DNA of 64,000 nt from Gemmatimonadota bacterium (GTDB lineage: Bacteria; Gemmatimonadota; Gemmatimonadetes; Gemmatimonadales; Gemmatimonadaceae), in the NCBI GenBank assembly GCA_016712265.1, contig JADJRJ010000027.1:518697-582696 (forward strand). Reading direction: 5' to 3'. Position 1 is the first letter of the stretch. The number at the start of each line of letters is the position of its first letter. Positions 23,610 to 32,138 of the stretch are shown in pieces. The notes beneath the pieces were generated by a model. The model was not told the origin of the DNA. It saw nothing but the letters and a program-made list of their open reading frames with translations, and made no database searches. A program made the translations under genes and the position numbers.

Positions 23610-25511
23610 TCAGGGCACCACGGCCGTGGGGAGGACGCGGAAGGTCAGCCGCGACGCCTGCCCGGCCGCGGAATACACCCGCTGCGTCGCCGACCGGAAG
23701 TCGCTCGCTTTCGCCTTGTAGATGTCGGTGAACACCTGCGGGTTGCGGTCCACCAGCGGGAACCAGCTCCCCTGGACCTGCACGAGCATCCGGTGCCCAC
23801 GCCGGAAGGTGTGGAACACATCCGGCATGGTGAAATCGAGCTGGGTCACCTCGCCCGGACGCAGCGGGATGGGCTTGCTGAAGCTCTCCCGGAACTTGGC
23901 CCGCATCACGTCGCCACGCACCAACTCCTGGAAGCCGTTGGGGTGTTCGTCGATGAGCTTCACCACCCAATCGCCATCGGTGCCACTGCTGGAGACGAAC
24001 AACGTCGGGCGCACCGGGCCGGCGATGGTCACGTCCTCCGAGAGCACGTCGCCCCGGTACGCGACCACATCCGGGCGCGTGGCCCCGAATCGCTGGTCGC
24101 GCGCCATGTAGTCGGGGTCCATGTCGATCCCGCCGCTGGCGACGAACGACGCCGGTTTCGCTGGATCGGTTACCCACTGCGTAAAGGTGCTGTCGCCGGT
24201 GTTGGTCGGAGCGTCAAACGAGAGGCGCTGTGATCCCCCGAGGTACAGGGAACGCTCGCTTCCCTCCTGGGGCGGCCACTGGGCGAAGGTACGCCACTGG
24301 TTTCGGCCGGTCTCGAAGACCCACGCCCGCGGGTGCGCGCCCTGGCCGTCCCCCTTGAGGTGGGCGGCGAAGAACGGCTCAATCATGTCGCGTTGGTAGG
24401 TGTGCGAGGTCGGCCCACCAAACTGCAGCTCTCCGACCGCTGCCCCCGAGTCGCGCGCCCACTGTCCATGGTACCACGGCCCGATCACGATCGCCTGGTC
24501 GGTCGACGGACTCTGTCGCACGAGGGTCTCGTAGACCTTGAGCGCGCCGTAGTAGTTGTTGGCGTCATACAGCCCCCCCACCGTGAGCACCGCCGGCTTG
24601 ATTCCCTTGAGGTGCGGCAGGATGCTCCGCTGCTGCCAGAAGGCGTCGTACGTGCCGTGGCGCATCATGTCCGTCCACCCCGGTGAGCGGCGCTTGAAGT
24701 ACTTCTTCTCGGCGTTGGCGATGGGACCCAATTCGAGGAAGAACTTCACGCCATCGTCCGTGCCGAAGTCGAACGGCTTGCCACAGGACATCGCGGTTCC
24801 CTCGCCGCGCATCCCGCACACCGACATGAAGTTGAAGGTGGAGTTCAGGAAGAACGCCCCATTGTGATGTGTGTCGTCGCCAAGGAACCAGTCGGTCTGC
24901 GGCGCCTGAGGGGAGACGGCCTTGAGCGCCGGGTGCGCATCGATCATCCCGGCGGTGGCAAAGAACCCGCCGTAGGAGATCCCCCAGAGGCCCACGCGAC
25001 CGTTGTTGCCCGGGGCGTTCTTCACGAGCCAGTCGATGGTGTCGTAGGTGTCGCTGCTCTCGTCCACGTCGCGCCGCGACCGCTTGACCGGCCGGTGCGG
25101 GGTCATGTGCTCGAAGCGTCCCTCGGAACGGTAGCGGCCGCGCACATCCTGCGTGACGAAGATGTAGCCCAACTCGGGAAAGCGAGGCCCTGGGCCCAGG
25201 GTGCGCGGGAAGGCGCCTTCGCCGTAGGGCGCCGCGCTGTAGGGCGTCCGGGTCAGGAGGATCGGCAGGCTGCCGGCGGAAGTTATCGGCGTATAGATCG
25301 CCGTGAACAGCTTCACGCCATCGCGCATGGGGATCATCACCTCGCGCTTGGCATAGTTGGTCCGGATGTAACTCGTGTCTGCGGCCGCCGCGCCCCGCCC
25401 GCCTTGTGCCCCGGCGGCCCCTGCGGCCCCTGCGGCCCAAACACCACACAGCAGAACGGCGATGGCACGCATCGCCAGTCGCCTGAGCCGGGTGCCAGGG
25501 GCGGTCACCAT
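23610..25511 (-). CDS. Secreted CocE/NonD (X-Pro dipeptidyl-peptidase-like) hydrolase
   Basis: 633 aa. Signal peptide includes MRAIAVLLCGVWAAGAAG. Alpha/beta hydrolase core with REVMIPMRDGVKL, VTQDVRGRYRSEG (oxyanion-hole region), the Ser elbow GISYGGF, then the C-terminal jelly-roll domain of the CocE family (PTLFVSSSGTDGDWVVKLIDE, HRMLVQVQGSWFPLVDRNPQ). Hydrolyses an ester or an N-acyl/peptide bond; substrate unknown. The ATG at 25511 lies 4 bp after the upstream HD gene's stop, so they are cotranscribed; ATG 25472 is the alternative start. Confidence 0.9.
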   Translation of the reverse strand: MVTAPGTRLRRLAMRAIAVLLCGVWAAGAAGAAGAQGGRGAAAADTSYIRTNYAKREVMIPMRDGVKLFTAIYTPITSAGSLPILLTRTPYSAAPYGEGAFPRTLGPGPRFPELGYIFVTQDVRGRYRSEGRFEHMTPHRPVKRSRRDVDESSDTYDTIDWLVKNAPGNNGRVGLWGISYGGFFATAGMIDAHPALKAVSPQAPQTDWFLGDDTHHNGAFFLNSTFNFMSVCGMRGEGTAMSCGKPFDFGTDDGVKFFLELGPIANAEKKYFKRRSPGWTDMMRHGTYDAFWQQRSILPHLKGIKPAVLTVGGLYDANNYYGALKVYETLVRQSPSTDQAIVIGPWYHGQWARDSGAAVGELQFGGPTSHTYQRDMIEPFFAAHLKGDGQGAHPRAWVFETGRNQWRTFAQWPPQEGSERSLYLGGSQRLSFDAPTNTGDSTFTQWVTDPAKPASFVASGGIDMDPDYMARDQRFGATRPDVVAYRGDVLSEDVTIAGPVRPTLFVSSSGTDGDWVVKLIDEHPNGFQELVRGDVMRAKFRESFSKPIPLRPGEVTQLDFTMPDVFHTFRRGHRMLVQVQGSWFPLVDRNPQVFTDIYKAKASDFRSATQRVYSAAGQASRLTFRVLPTAVVP

Positions 25512-25515
25512 CGGG

Positions 25516-26112
25516 CTACAGCCCTTCCAGCTCCTGCACCGCCGCTGCCAGCTCGGCCATCACCGGCGCCGCGAAGCCTGCTGCAGATAGTTGGTCCGCG
25601 ACGCGACGGTACCAACGCAGCGTGGCGTCGCGTCCTACCGAGACCCGCGCCCAGACCGCGTCGGCGTCGACCGTGCGACGCAGGTCCGCGGCGAGCGATG
25701 AGGCGCTGTGCAACGCATCGGCCGCGCAGACCCAGCGCGCTGCCTCGGGGGCACTCGCCAGGCGGGCGAGCACATCGTCGCGTCGTTCGTCCGGCGACAA
25801 CTCGACGCCGTCGTCGTCGAGCTTGCGGGCTGCGATAGTCACGAGCAGGTCCAGCACGCCGCTGCCAAACTTCCCCCCGAGCCGCTCCTCCAGCTGCTCG
25901 CGCGACAACCCGTTGCGCGAGAAGTCGTCGACGACCTGGTGCAGGATGCCGGCGATCACCGTTGTATCGTCCTGCGCGTACCGCGTCAGGATGATCGCGA
26001 GGTTCGCCGGCTGCGTGAAGTACGGGGCGCGCAGTCCCTTGCGCACCTGCTGGTCGTGGTGCTTCGCCGCAAAGGCGAGCGCGTGATGGATCCGATCGGA
26101 ATAACCTGCCAC
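25516..26112 (-). CDS. RelA/SpoT-hydrolase-like HD domain protein with lost metal ligands
   Basis: 198 aa, GTG start. Aligns by eye with the (p)ppGpp hydrolase (MESH1/SpoT) fold: AFAAKHHDQQVRKG, then PANLAIILTRYAQDDTTVIAGILHQVVDDF, and CAADALHSASSL near the end. The family's metal-binding His in THP is Gln here (FTQPAN) and the HD dyad is HQ, while the third motif Asp (AAD) remains. Two ligand substitutions make normal Mn-dependent hydrolysis unlikely; it may be a sensor or binding pseudo-enzyme. Cotranscribed with the CocE gene. Confidence 0.75.
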   Translation of the reverse strand: MAGYSDRIHHALAFAAKHHDQQVRKGLRAPYFTQPANLAIILTRYAQDDTTVIAGILHQVVDDFSRNGLSREQLEERLGGKFGSGVLDLLVTIAARKLDDDGVELSPDERRDDVLARLASAPEAARWVCAADALHSASSLAADLRRTVDADAVWARVSVGRDATLRWYRRVADQLSAAGFAAPVMAELAAAVQELEGL

Positions 26113-26140
26113 GACGTTCCGGGGTGAGCGGGGTGCAAAG

Positions 26141-27186
26141 TTACGTCACCGGCCGGGTATTGGGCAGGCGAGCGGGGACGGCGCCATCCCACAAGACGAT
26201 TCCCCTGACGCGGGCGCCCACGTCAATCAACTTGACCACCGTCCGTGACAACGCCGACAGTCGCGTCACGCCGCGCACGACGCAGAGGACCACGTCATCC
26301 CCCGCGCGCCAGCTTATCGCCTGCGCGGTCGGGCTAACCACCACGGTGGCGTCGTGCCGGCGCGCGGCCCGCACGATCTCCCCCCCGGTGGCGTGCCCTT
26401 CGGCTGGGCCAGGGGGCCGCTCCCGCTGGCCCGCGGGGAGGACATACATCGTGCGACCCCGCCCGACCGTGTAGGGGATCAACGACTCCGTCCAGCGCCG
26501 TCGGTTCTCCATGACGGCGACCAATCCGGGGAGTTGGCGAGCCCGAGCAGATTGCGGACCGGTTCGGCGCGGAAATCGGTGTCGACCAGAAGCGTGGCGC
26601 GCGCGTCGACCGCAAAGGCGGCGGCAAGGTTGGCGCCGACCACGCCGGCCACCAGTGGGTCATCTGCCGCGATGGTCACGACCCCTTCGCGGGGCCACTG
26701 CGAGGTCAGGTGCCAGGAGAGGATGCGGATCTCGTCCGCCTCGGGGACCAGCCAGGGCGGGGTCGCGCGATCGGCCGCCCGGCGAGCTGGATGCGTGGGC
26801 GCCGCCGCCAACCGGGTGCTGGTCAACACGCGGAGTGCAGTCACCCGCTCCGCCTCGGCCGCGTCGGCCACGCGCGGGTCGCGCATCTCGTCCACAAGGG
26901 CGACCAGGGTGGAGACAAACAATGCGATGACGGCCGCCGCCGCGATGAGCACCAGGGGATGCGAGGGCCACTGGTCGCTCGCCACGAACTGCCCACCGCT
27001 CACCATGGGGACCAGGCGCGGGATCCCGACAAAGGCCGCGGCGAGGACGAGAAAGGTGAGGGTCCAGAGTCCGACAAAGCGCCGCGGCCGCTGCCGCACG
27101 TTGGCCGCGCGTGCGCCAGGCCAGGCGGCGCGGGATGGCACGCGCATCCGCCGCGAGACGCTTGGGAGTCGGGAGGAGGTGGACAT
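26141..27186 (-). pseudogene. Tyrosine-kinase/Wzz-like membrane protein without a P-loop, split by a frameshift
   Basis: Two minus-strand frames, 27186-26479 and 26524-26141, join into one product of about 345 aa. Part one has two membrane helices (about 40-60 and 80-100), then ITIAADDPLVAGVV-like text where bacterial tyrosine kinases carry the Walker A loop, followed by VDARATLLVDTDFR (Walker A'-like DTD). It runs to NLLGLANSP, and the other frame supplies GLVAVMENRRRW and YVLPAGQRERPPG. Adding one C to the C4 run on the minus strand (plus strand 26528-26531) restores the frame exactly. Either a sequencing indel or a recent mutation. The lost P-loop suggests a non-catalytic relative even if intact. 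Confidence 0.65.
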
Positions 27187-27247
27187 GGGGCTCGCCATGA
27201 AGACTCCCCGGGTCGCGTTCGCGTTGCAATGTCACCGGGAACACAAA

Positions 27248-27272
27248 CGGGGATGCCGTCGTGGCATCCCCG
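27248..27272 (-). terminator. Rho-independent terminator downstream of the cupredoxin gene
   Basis: Ten-base perfect stem (CGGGGATGCC / GGCATCCCCG, 27248-27257 with 27263-27272) and a 5-base loop. Minus-strand sequence continues TTTGTGTT, giving a U-rich tail. Confidence 0.8.
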
Positions 27273-27301
27273 CGTGCTCCTTCAGGACATCAAGACACTC
27301 G

Positions 27302-27322
27302 GTCCCGGGTCGAGCCCGGGAC
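27302..27322 (-). terminator. Additional hairpin just after the cupredoxin stop
   Basis: GTCCCGGG (27302-27309) pairs with CCCGGGAC (27315-27322), loop of 5. No U-tract; with the hairpin at 27248 it forms a tandem pair. Confidence 0.5.
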
Positions 27323-27330
27323 GCAAGGTG

Positions 27331-27813
27331 TTACTTGACGATCAACTCCATCTTCATGCCCATCGCGAGGTGCGGCGTGCAGATGATGCCGTACGTGCCG
27401 GCCGGGATGTTCCCCATGGAGACCGTCCAGGTCTCGTTGGCGTTCATCATCATCGGCGACGAGAAGTCAGCCGAGTTCGGCATGTTGGCCTGCAGCTGCC
27501 CCTTGACCGCTTCCGGGATGGTGGCGGCGTCGAACGCGACGTTGTGTGGGCCGCCGGAAACCATGACGAAGCTGATGCCGTCGCCCGGGGCGACAGTCAA
27601 CGTGGCGGGCTCAAAGCGATAGCCCTTGTCGTCGCCAACCATGTTGACGGTGTGGGTCGTGCCGGTGATCGGGGCAGCAGTCGCGGTGCCGGTGGCGGCC
27701 GCGGGGGTGACTTCCGGCGCCGGCGCCGGGGTGTCGGCTGGCGGAGTCTCACTGCCGCCGCAAGCGGCGAGGAGCGCAGCACCAGCGAAGAGCGCAATTC
27801 CGTGGAAACGCAT
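27331..27813 (-). CDS. Plastocyanin/azurin-like cupredoxin lipoprotein
   Basis: 160 aa. Lipobox ALLAAC with a Cys near residue 18, then a Pro/Ala/Thr-rich linker and a cupredoxin domain. Type-1 copper ligands are visible: His in SGGPHNV, and Cys-His-Met in IICTPHLAMGM near the C-terminus. A periplasmic, membrane-tethered electron carrier. ORF starts about 170 bp from the Ig-like gene downstream on the same strand and ends at a tandem hairpin; it appears monocistronic. Confidence 0.9.
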   Translation of the reverse strand: MRFHGIALFAGAALLAACGGSETPPADTPAPAPEVTPAAATGTATAAPITGTTHTVNMVGDDKGYRFEPATLTVAPGDGISFVMVSGGPHNVAFDAATIPEAVKGQLQANMPNSADFSSPMMMNANETWTVSMGNIPAGTYGIICTPHLAMGMKMELIVK

Positions 27814-27963
27814 TGTCTGAAGGCCTCCAGAGCCGAACAGAGATCAGGTCGTAGTCCCGCAGGGCCCTGCGGGCATTGTGAATTTATTCACAAGGGTCGA
27901 CCAAGTGTAGGGGGCGGGACCCGCCGAGGGGGGAGTATCGGCGGGATTGGCTGGTGGGGGAGG

Positions 27964-27977
27964 GGACGGCAGACGGA
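27964..27977. repeat. GACGGCAG repeat, short copy
   Basis: GGACGGCAGACGGA just beyond the stop of the Ig-like lipoprotein gene; fourth instance of the family in the window. Confidence 0.6.
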
Positions 27978-27981
27978 GCCC

Positions 27982-29622
27982 TCACTGCGCGGTGACGCTC
28001 ACGGTGCGGGCGCTCAGGGCGAGGCCGCGGGCGTTCATCGCGCGAATCCGGTAGGTGTACCGGGTGCCGGCGGTTACCCCTTGGTCGACGAAGGTCCCGG
28101 TGTTCTCCAGGACGATGCCGGCGGGGAGGAAAGCGCCGCTTCCGGTCGCACGCTCGATAATGAAGCCCGCCTCGGTGTTGCTCCGGTCGGTCCAGGACAG
28201 GACAACCTGACCGGTCGAGACCGTGGCGGTCGGGATTCCGGGATCGGCCGGCGCCGGCGGAAGCGCCGCCGAGTAGACGTTGGTGGCTCCCGTGCTCGGT
28301 GATGCGCTCCCGCGGCGCCAGCGCACCATCATCCCGCTCGCGGGGGTCGCGTTGCGGGAGATCGTGATGGTGTCGCCCGAGGCGCAGCTCCCGTAGGTCA
28401 CTTGTTCCACGACGTCAATTTCGGTTGCGGTAGCGCGTGTGAGTCGGAGTGGTCCACCGCACGAGAGGGTGGGGTATGCCGAACTGCCCACGATCGCCCC
28501 GACCGGGCCGTCCACGAGCCCGAGGTCGACGTTGTGCTCCGCTGTGTTGTTGTAGGGGAGGCGTAACCCGCGCCACATGGTGGCGAAGGCTCCGAGCGAC
28601 GGTCCCGTGGGAGCGGAGGCGCGGGTGAGGGTACCCGTGATGGCGATGGGAAAGGCGACCGCGGTGCCGCGGAAGTCGAGCTGGCCGTTAGGGGTGATGC
28701 GCACCGTGTAGTCGCTATCGAAGCAGTTGCCGAAAGTGATCGTCTCGCGCACGCGGAGCGAGTCCGCGCCCAGGCTCCGCAGGGTCCATGTCCCTCCACA
28801 GGTCAACGATGGATACGCGACGGTGGCGACCACGCTCCCGATCGGGCCGCCGGCGTAGGTCAACAGCACGTTCCACGTGATGTTGGGACTGGTTTGTACT
28901 CCCGTGCCCGTCCAGGTGCCATGGAAGGTGGTGGTGGGGGCGGCGCCGTTGATCACGACGAGGTTGAAGGTGAAGCTCACCGCCGTCACGCCGCTTCCCG
29001 AGGCACGCACCGTCACCGGATAGGTCCCCGTTGCCATGGCGGACACCACCGTTAGCGTCAGGGTGTGCGTCTCGATGTTGCCACTGGTGATAGGGCCTGG
29101 TGACACCGCGCCGGTGATCCCGGTGGGAAGGGGATCGAGGGTGACGGCGAGTGGGCCGGTGAAGCTGGTGCGTGTCACGACGGCGGTGGTGGTGCCGCTG
29201 GTTCCCTGGGCCACAGATAGTGGCGAGGCGACAATCGCCAGCGAGGCCGGCGGCTGGACGAGGACCGCCGTGGTCCCGGTCACTCCTCCCGACGTGGCGC
29301 GCACGGTCGTCGTCCCGGGCGCGACCGAGGTCACGGTGGCCGCCACGCCGCTCCCGACCACGGTGGCAATTCCCGGGTTGTCACTGGTCCAGGTGACGGT
29401 GGGATTCGCGACGATCCCCGCCGTGGTGACGACCTGCGCGCTAAGCGCGCTCGTGGCGCCGGGGCCGGTGAGGACGACGTTCCCCGGCGATATGGAGACC
29501 GAGACAACGGAGGGAGGTGGTGGCGGTGGGGTAACGACCGTGCCGCCGCCGGAGCAGGCGAGGGACACGACGGTGCACAGGGTGGCCAGGGCTGGGAGGC
29601 GCATCGAAAGATGGGTTTTCAT
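27982..29622 (-). CDS. Ig-like (Big2) and fibronectin-III-like surface lipoprotein
   Basis: 546 aa from ATG 29622, which places a lipoprotein signal first (LATLCTVVSLAC). After a polyproline stretch comes a Big2 domain (VVSVSISPGNVVLTGPGATSALSAQV, VTWTSDNPGIATV, GTTTVRATSGG). A second Ig-like region follows (LSVAQGTSGTTTAVVTRTSF). Two copies of a Cys-containing beta unit are in the middle (AYPSLTCGG... and AYPTLSCGG...). The C-terminus is FN3-like (VVLSWTDRSNTEAGFIIERATG). Probably an outer-surface binding or adhesion protein. Confidence 0.82.
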   Translation of the reverse strand: MKTHLSMRLPALATLCTVVSLACSGGGTVVTPPPPPPSVVSVSISPGNVVLTGPGATSALSAQVVTTAGIVANPTVTWTSDNPGIATVVGSGVAATVTSVAPGTTTVRATSGGVTGTTAVLVQPPASLAIVASPLSVAQGTSGTTTAVVTRTSFTGPLAVTLDPLPTGITGAVSPGPITSGNIETHTLTLTVVSAMATGTYPVTVRASGSGVTAVSFTFNLVVINGAAPTTTFHGTWTGTGVQTSPNITWNVLLTYAGGPIGSVVATVAYPSLTCGGTWTLRSLGADSLRVRETITFGNCFDSDYTVRITPNGQLDFRGTAVAFPIAITGTLTRASAPTGPSLGAFATMWRGLRLPYNNTAEHNVDLGLVDGPVGAIVGSSAYPTLSCGGPLRLTRATATEIDVVEQVTYGSCASGDTITISRNATPASGMMVRWRRGSASPSTGATNVYSAALPPAPADPGIPTATVSTGQVVLSWTDRSNTEAGFIIERATGSGAFLPAGIVLENTGTFVDQGVTAGTRYTYRIRAMNARGLALSARTVSVTAQ

Positions 29623-29814
29623 CAATACTCCATTGCGTGGTCCGCGCGCCGAACGTGTCATCCCACGGTCAGGCGCCGGCGGGCTCTCGAACCCTGAACG
29701 TCTCCAGAGCCTCCGCTCTTACGGATGGTGACATCCGGTCCCGTCCCGCTCGCCGCAGCTGAGCCGGTCCTGCGATAACCCGAGGGGCACAGTGGTCAGC
29801 CCGCTCAACCCGCG

Positions 29815-29843
29815 TTGACGGTTCGCGAAGCCGCGGCTACCTT
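29815..29843 (+). promoter_or_regulatory. Promoter of the his operon
   Basis: TTGACG (29815-29820) and TACCTT (29838-29843) separated by 17 bp. The predicted start of transcription, about 7 bases on, falls at the GTG/ATG of the leader peptide, so the leader mRNA may be leaderless. Prediction only. Confidence 0.55.
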
Positions 29844-29849
29844 CACGCC

Positions 29850-29921
29850 GTGACCATGCACAGCCACCACCACCATCATGCCCACGGCCCCTCCGGGTCG
29901 CGGTGGTGCGTGCGCGCGTAG
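29850..29921 (+). CDS. hisL: his operon leader peptide (attenuator)
   Basis: A very short reading frame, GTG ACC ATG CAC AGC then CAC CAC CAC CAT CAT GCC CAC, ending at TAG 29919-29921. From ATG 29856 it is 21 aa: MHSHHHHHAHG followed by PSGSRWCVRA, seven His in the first ten residues. From GTG 29850 it would start MTMHS. Such His runs mark ribosome-mediated attenuation of histidine operons: stalling at His codons when charged tRNA-His is scarce prevents the downstream terminator from forming. An intrinsic terminator follows 26 bases after the stop and hisG starts 9 bases after its U-tract. Confidence 0.85.
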   Translation: MTMHSHHHHHAHGPSGSRWCVRA

Positions 29922-29947
29922 TTCACTCGCGCTTCCGCAGTCGCCAC

Positions 29948-29976
29948 GGCCCGTCGCTTGACGGGCCTTTTCTTTT
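29948..29976 (+). terminator. his attenuator terminator
   Basis: GGCCCGTC (29948-29955) pairs perfectly with GACGGGCC (29960-29967), loop GCTT, followed by TTTTCTTTT. Textbook intrinsic terminator between hisL and hisG. Segments around 29894-29905 (GGGTCGCGGTGG) and CCACGGCCC (29944-29952) could pair as an antiterminator, which is inference. Confidence 0.88.
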
Positions 29977-29985
29977 GCTATCCCA

Positions 29986-30837
29986 TTGATACGTATAGCT
30001 TTACCCAACAAGGGACGCCTCGCTGAGGAAACACGTGAGTTGCTCTCGGACGCTGGTCTTCCGGTCCGAAGCAACGATCGCGTCCTCACCGCCAAGCTCG
30101 GCGACGACTTCCAGGCCCTCTTCGTCCGCGCCCAGGACATCCCGGAATTCGTGGCCGATGGCGCCGCGGACGCGGGGGTCACCGGCTGGGACCTGGTCGC
30201 CGAATCCGGTCGCGAACTTGAATCGCTCCTCGACCTCTCCTTCGGCGCCTGTCGGCTGGTGGTCGCGGTTCGCGAGGAATCGACGGTTACTTCCGTATCA
30301 GAGCTGGCCGCCGGCACCCGGGTCGCCACCGTTTTTCCGGGGATCACGCGCCGCTTTTTTGCCGAGCGTGGGATCCCGGTCGAACTGGTCCCGATGAGCG
30401 GGGCGGTCGAGGTCGCGCCGCACCTCGGGATCGCCGATGTGGTCGTGGACATCACGTCGACCGGCTCGACACTCAAGACCAACGGGCTGCGCGAGGTCGA
30501 GACGGTCCTCCGGTCGACCGCCCATGTCGTGGCGCGCGCCGGGCGGTCGGAGCCGTCGCCGCAACTGGACGAGCTGGTCGCCGCGCTGGAATCGGTGCTC
30601 CGCGCTCGCGGAAAGCGCTACCTCATGGCCAATGTTCCTCGGCGCGCGCTGGACCAGGTGCGCGAGGTGGTCCCCGGGCTCAACGGCCCCACGGTGATCG
30701 ACATCATGGACGGCGGGGTGTTCGTGGCCGTCCACGCGGTGGTCCCGGCCGCCGCGATCTACAAGACCATTGCGGCGCTCAAGGCGTTAGGCGCCGAAGG
30801 AATCCTCGTGACTCGAATCGAACGGCTGATGCCATGA
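29986..30837 (+). CDS. hisG: ATP phosphoribosyltransferase, long form
   Basis: 283 aa; first enzyme of histidine synthesis (ATP + PRPP). MIRIALPNKGRLAEET is the family start, and GAADAGVTGWDLV and the PRPP loop VVDITSTGSTLKTNGL follow. Residues about 210-283 (YLMANVPRRALDQV ... ILVTRIERLMP) are the C-terminal ACT-like domain that binds histidine in the long, feedback-inhibited form, so no HisZ is required. The start codon is TTG with no clear Shine-Dalgarno, 9 bases after the attenuator U-tract. It overlaps hisD by 4 nt (ATGA). Confidence 0.95.
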   Translation: MIRIALPNKGRLAEETRELLSDAGLPVRSNDRVLTAKLGDDFQALFVRAQDIPEFVADGAADAGVTGWDLVAESGRELESLLDLSFGACRLVVAVREESTVTSVSELAAGTRVATVFPGITRRFFAERGIPVELVPMSGAVEVAPHLGIADVVVDITSTGSTLKTNGLREVETVLRSTAHVVARAGRSEPSPQLDELVAALESVLRARGKRYLMANVPRRALDQVREVVPGLNGPTVIDIMDGGVFVAVHAVVPAAAIYKTIAALKALGAEGILVTRIERLMP

Positions 30838-32138
30838 GCCTGCTCTCCCTGAAGTACCGCGGCCCGGTGACCGACCTGCCGGACGACGACCGCATGACCC
30901 TGTTCGACCGCACCCCCACCAACGACGACATCGTGCGCGACACGGTGGCGGCCATCATCGACCTCGTGAAGCGCGAGGGAGACGATGCCCTCCGGTCGCT
31001 CGCGCGCGAGTACGACCAGGTGAAGCTGTCGGCGATCGAGGTGCCGAAGGCACTGTGGCAAAAGGCACTGGACGGGGTGGATCCCGTCCTCGTCGAGGCG
31101 ATGCGCCGCGCCGCGCGCAACATCGAGACGGTGCACCGTACCTCCCCACCGGTCCCGACCCGCGTGGAGCCCGAACCGGGGATCGTCATCGAACGACGCC
31201 CGCACCCGTTAGGCAGGATCGGGGTCTACGCCCCGGGGGGGAAGGCGTCCTATCCCAGCTCGGTCCTGATGGGAGCGATCCCGGCTCGTGTGGCCGGCGT
31301 GCGCGAGGTGATCGTCTGCTCGCCGCCCGACAAGTCGGGGATGCCGCCAACCGGGATCCTCGCTGCGTGTGCGATTGCGGGAGTCGACCGGGTGTTCGCC
31401 GTGGGTGGTGCGGGAGCCGTTGCCGCGATGGCCTTCGGGACGGAGACGATACCGCGCGTCGACGCCATTGTTGGTCCCGGCAACACTTACGTGACAGAAG
31501 CGAAGGTGCAGGTCTCGAGCACGGTGGTCATCGATTCCCCGGCGGGGCCGTCGGAGTTGCTCGTCCTCGCGGATGACAGTGCCGACGCCGCGATGGTCGC
31601 GCGCGAGTTGATCGCCCAGGCGGAGCACGACGAGATGGCTTGCGCGGTTGCGCTCGTCCTGGGCCACGAGATGGGCGAGAAGGTGGTAGCGTCGCTGCGT
31701 GTGCAGGCGGCGGCGACGAAGCGCGCGTCGATCGTGAAGAAGGCCCTCGAAGGACAGGGCGGGGTGATCGTGGCGTCCTCACGCGACCAGATGGCGGCCT
31801 TTGCCACCATGTACGCCCCCGAACATCTCCTGGTGGTGATGGAGAACGCCGAGCCGATTGTGGCCGAGGTGCGCGGAGCAGGGACCGTCTTCGTGGGCGG
31901 CCGCACGTCGGTGGCCTTCGGCGACTACATGACCGGCGCAAATCACGTGCTCCCCACGGGCGGGGCCGCGCGTGCCTACAGCGGGCTCTCGCTGGACACC
32001 TTCTATAGATGGACGACGGTGCAGACCGTGAACGCCGCCGCGGCCGCGTCACTGGCCGAGTCGGTGGGAGTATTCGCCGACGCCGAGGGGCTGGATGCCC
32101 ACGCGCGCGCGGCCAGGGCGCTGGGGGGAGCGCGATGA
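30834..32138 (+). CDS. hisD: Histidinol dehydrogenase
   Basis: 434 aa; oxidises histidinol to histidine with 2 NAD+ and zinc. Visible: RIGVYAPGGKASYPSSVLMGAIPA, VDAIVGPGNTYVTEAK, DSPAGPSELLVLAD, the zinc/catalytic EHDEMA region and APEHLLV, then SVAFGDYMTGANHVLPTGG. Full length. Overlaps both neighbours by 4 nt, consistent with translational coupling. Confidence 0.96.
   Translation: MSLLSLKYRGPVTDLPDDDRMTLFDRTPTNDDIVRDTVAAIIDLVKREGDDALRSLAREYDQVKLSAIEVPKALWQKALDGVDPVLVEAMRRAARNIETVHRTSPPVPTRVEPEPGIVIERRPHPLGRIGVYAPGGKASYPSSVLMGAIPARVAGVREVIVCSPPDKSGMPPTGILAACAIAGVDRVFAVGGAGAVAAMAFGTETIPRVDAIVGPGNTYVTEAKVQVSSTVVIDSPAGPSELLVLADDSADAAMVARELIAQAEHDEMACAVALVLGHEMGEKVVASLRVQAAATKRASIVKKALEGQGGVIVASSRDQMAAFATMYAPEHLLVVMENAEPIVAEVRGAGTVFVGGRTSVAFGDYMTGANHVLPTGGAARAYSGLSLDTFYRWTTVQTVNAAAAASLAESVGVFADAEGLDAHARAARALGGAR

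Noticed and set aside
25395..25440. Short tandem CGGCCCCTG repeats taken for the intergenic 9-mer family
   Set aside because: They encode the Gly-Ala-Ala run of the CocE signal peptide and differ in sequence from the GCTCGTGCT family.
29690..29760. Possible tRNA near a TTCGAACC-like stretch
   Set aside because: CTCGAACCCTGAAC resembles a T-loop, but no acceptor stem, anticodon arm or CCA end can be folded around it.
31206..31220. Recurring CGTTAGG/CCTAACG motif across the window
   Set aside because: About ten to twelve copies on both strands, close to the number expected for a 7-mer at this base composition, and scattered through coding sequence.
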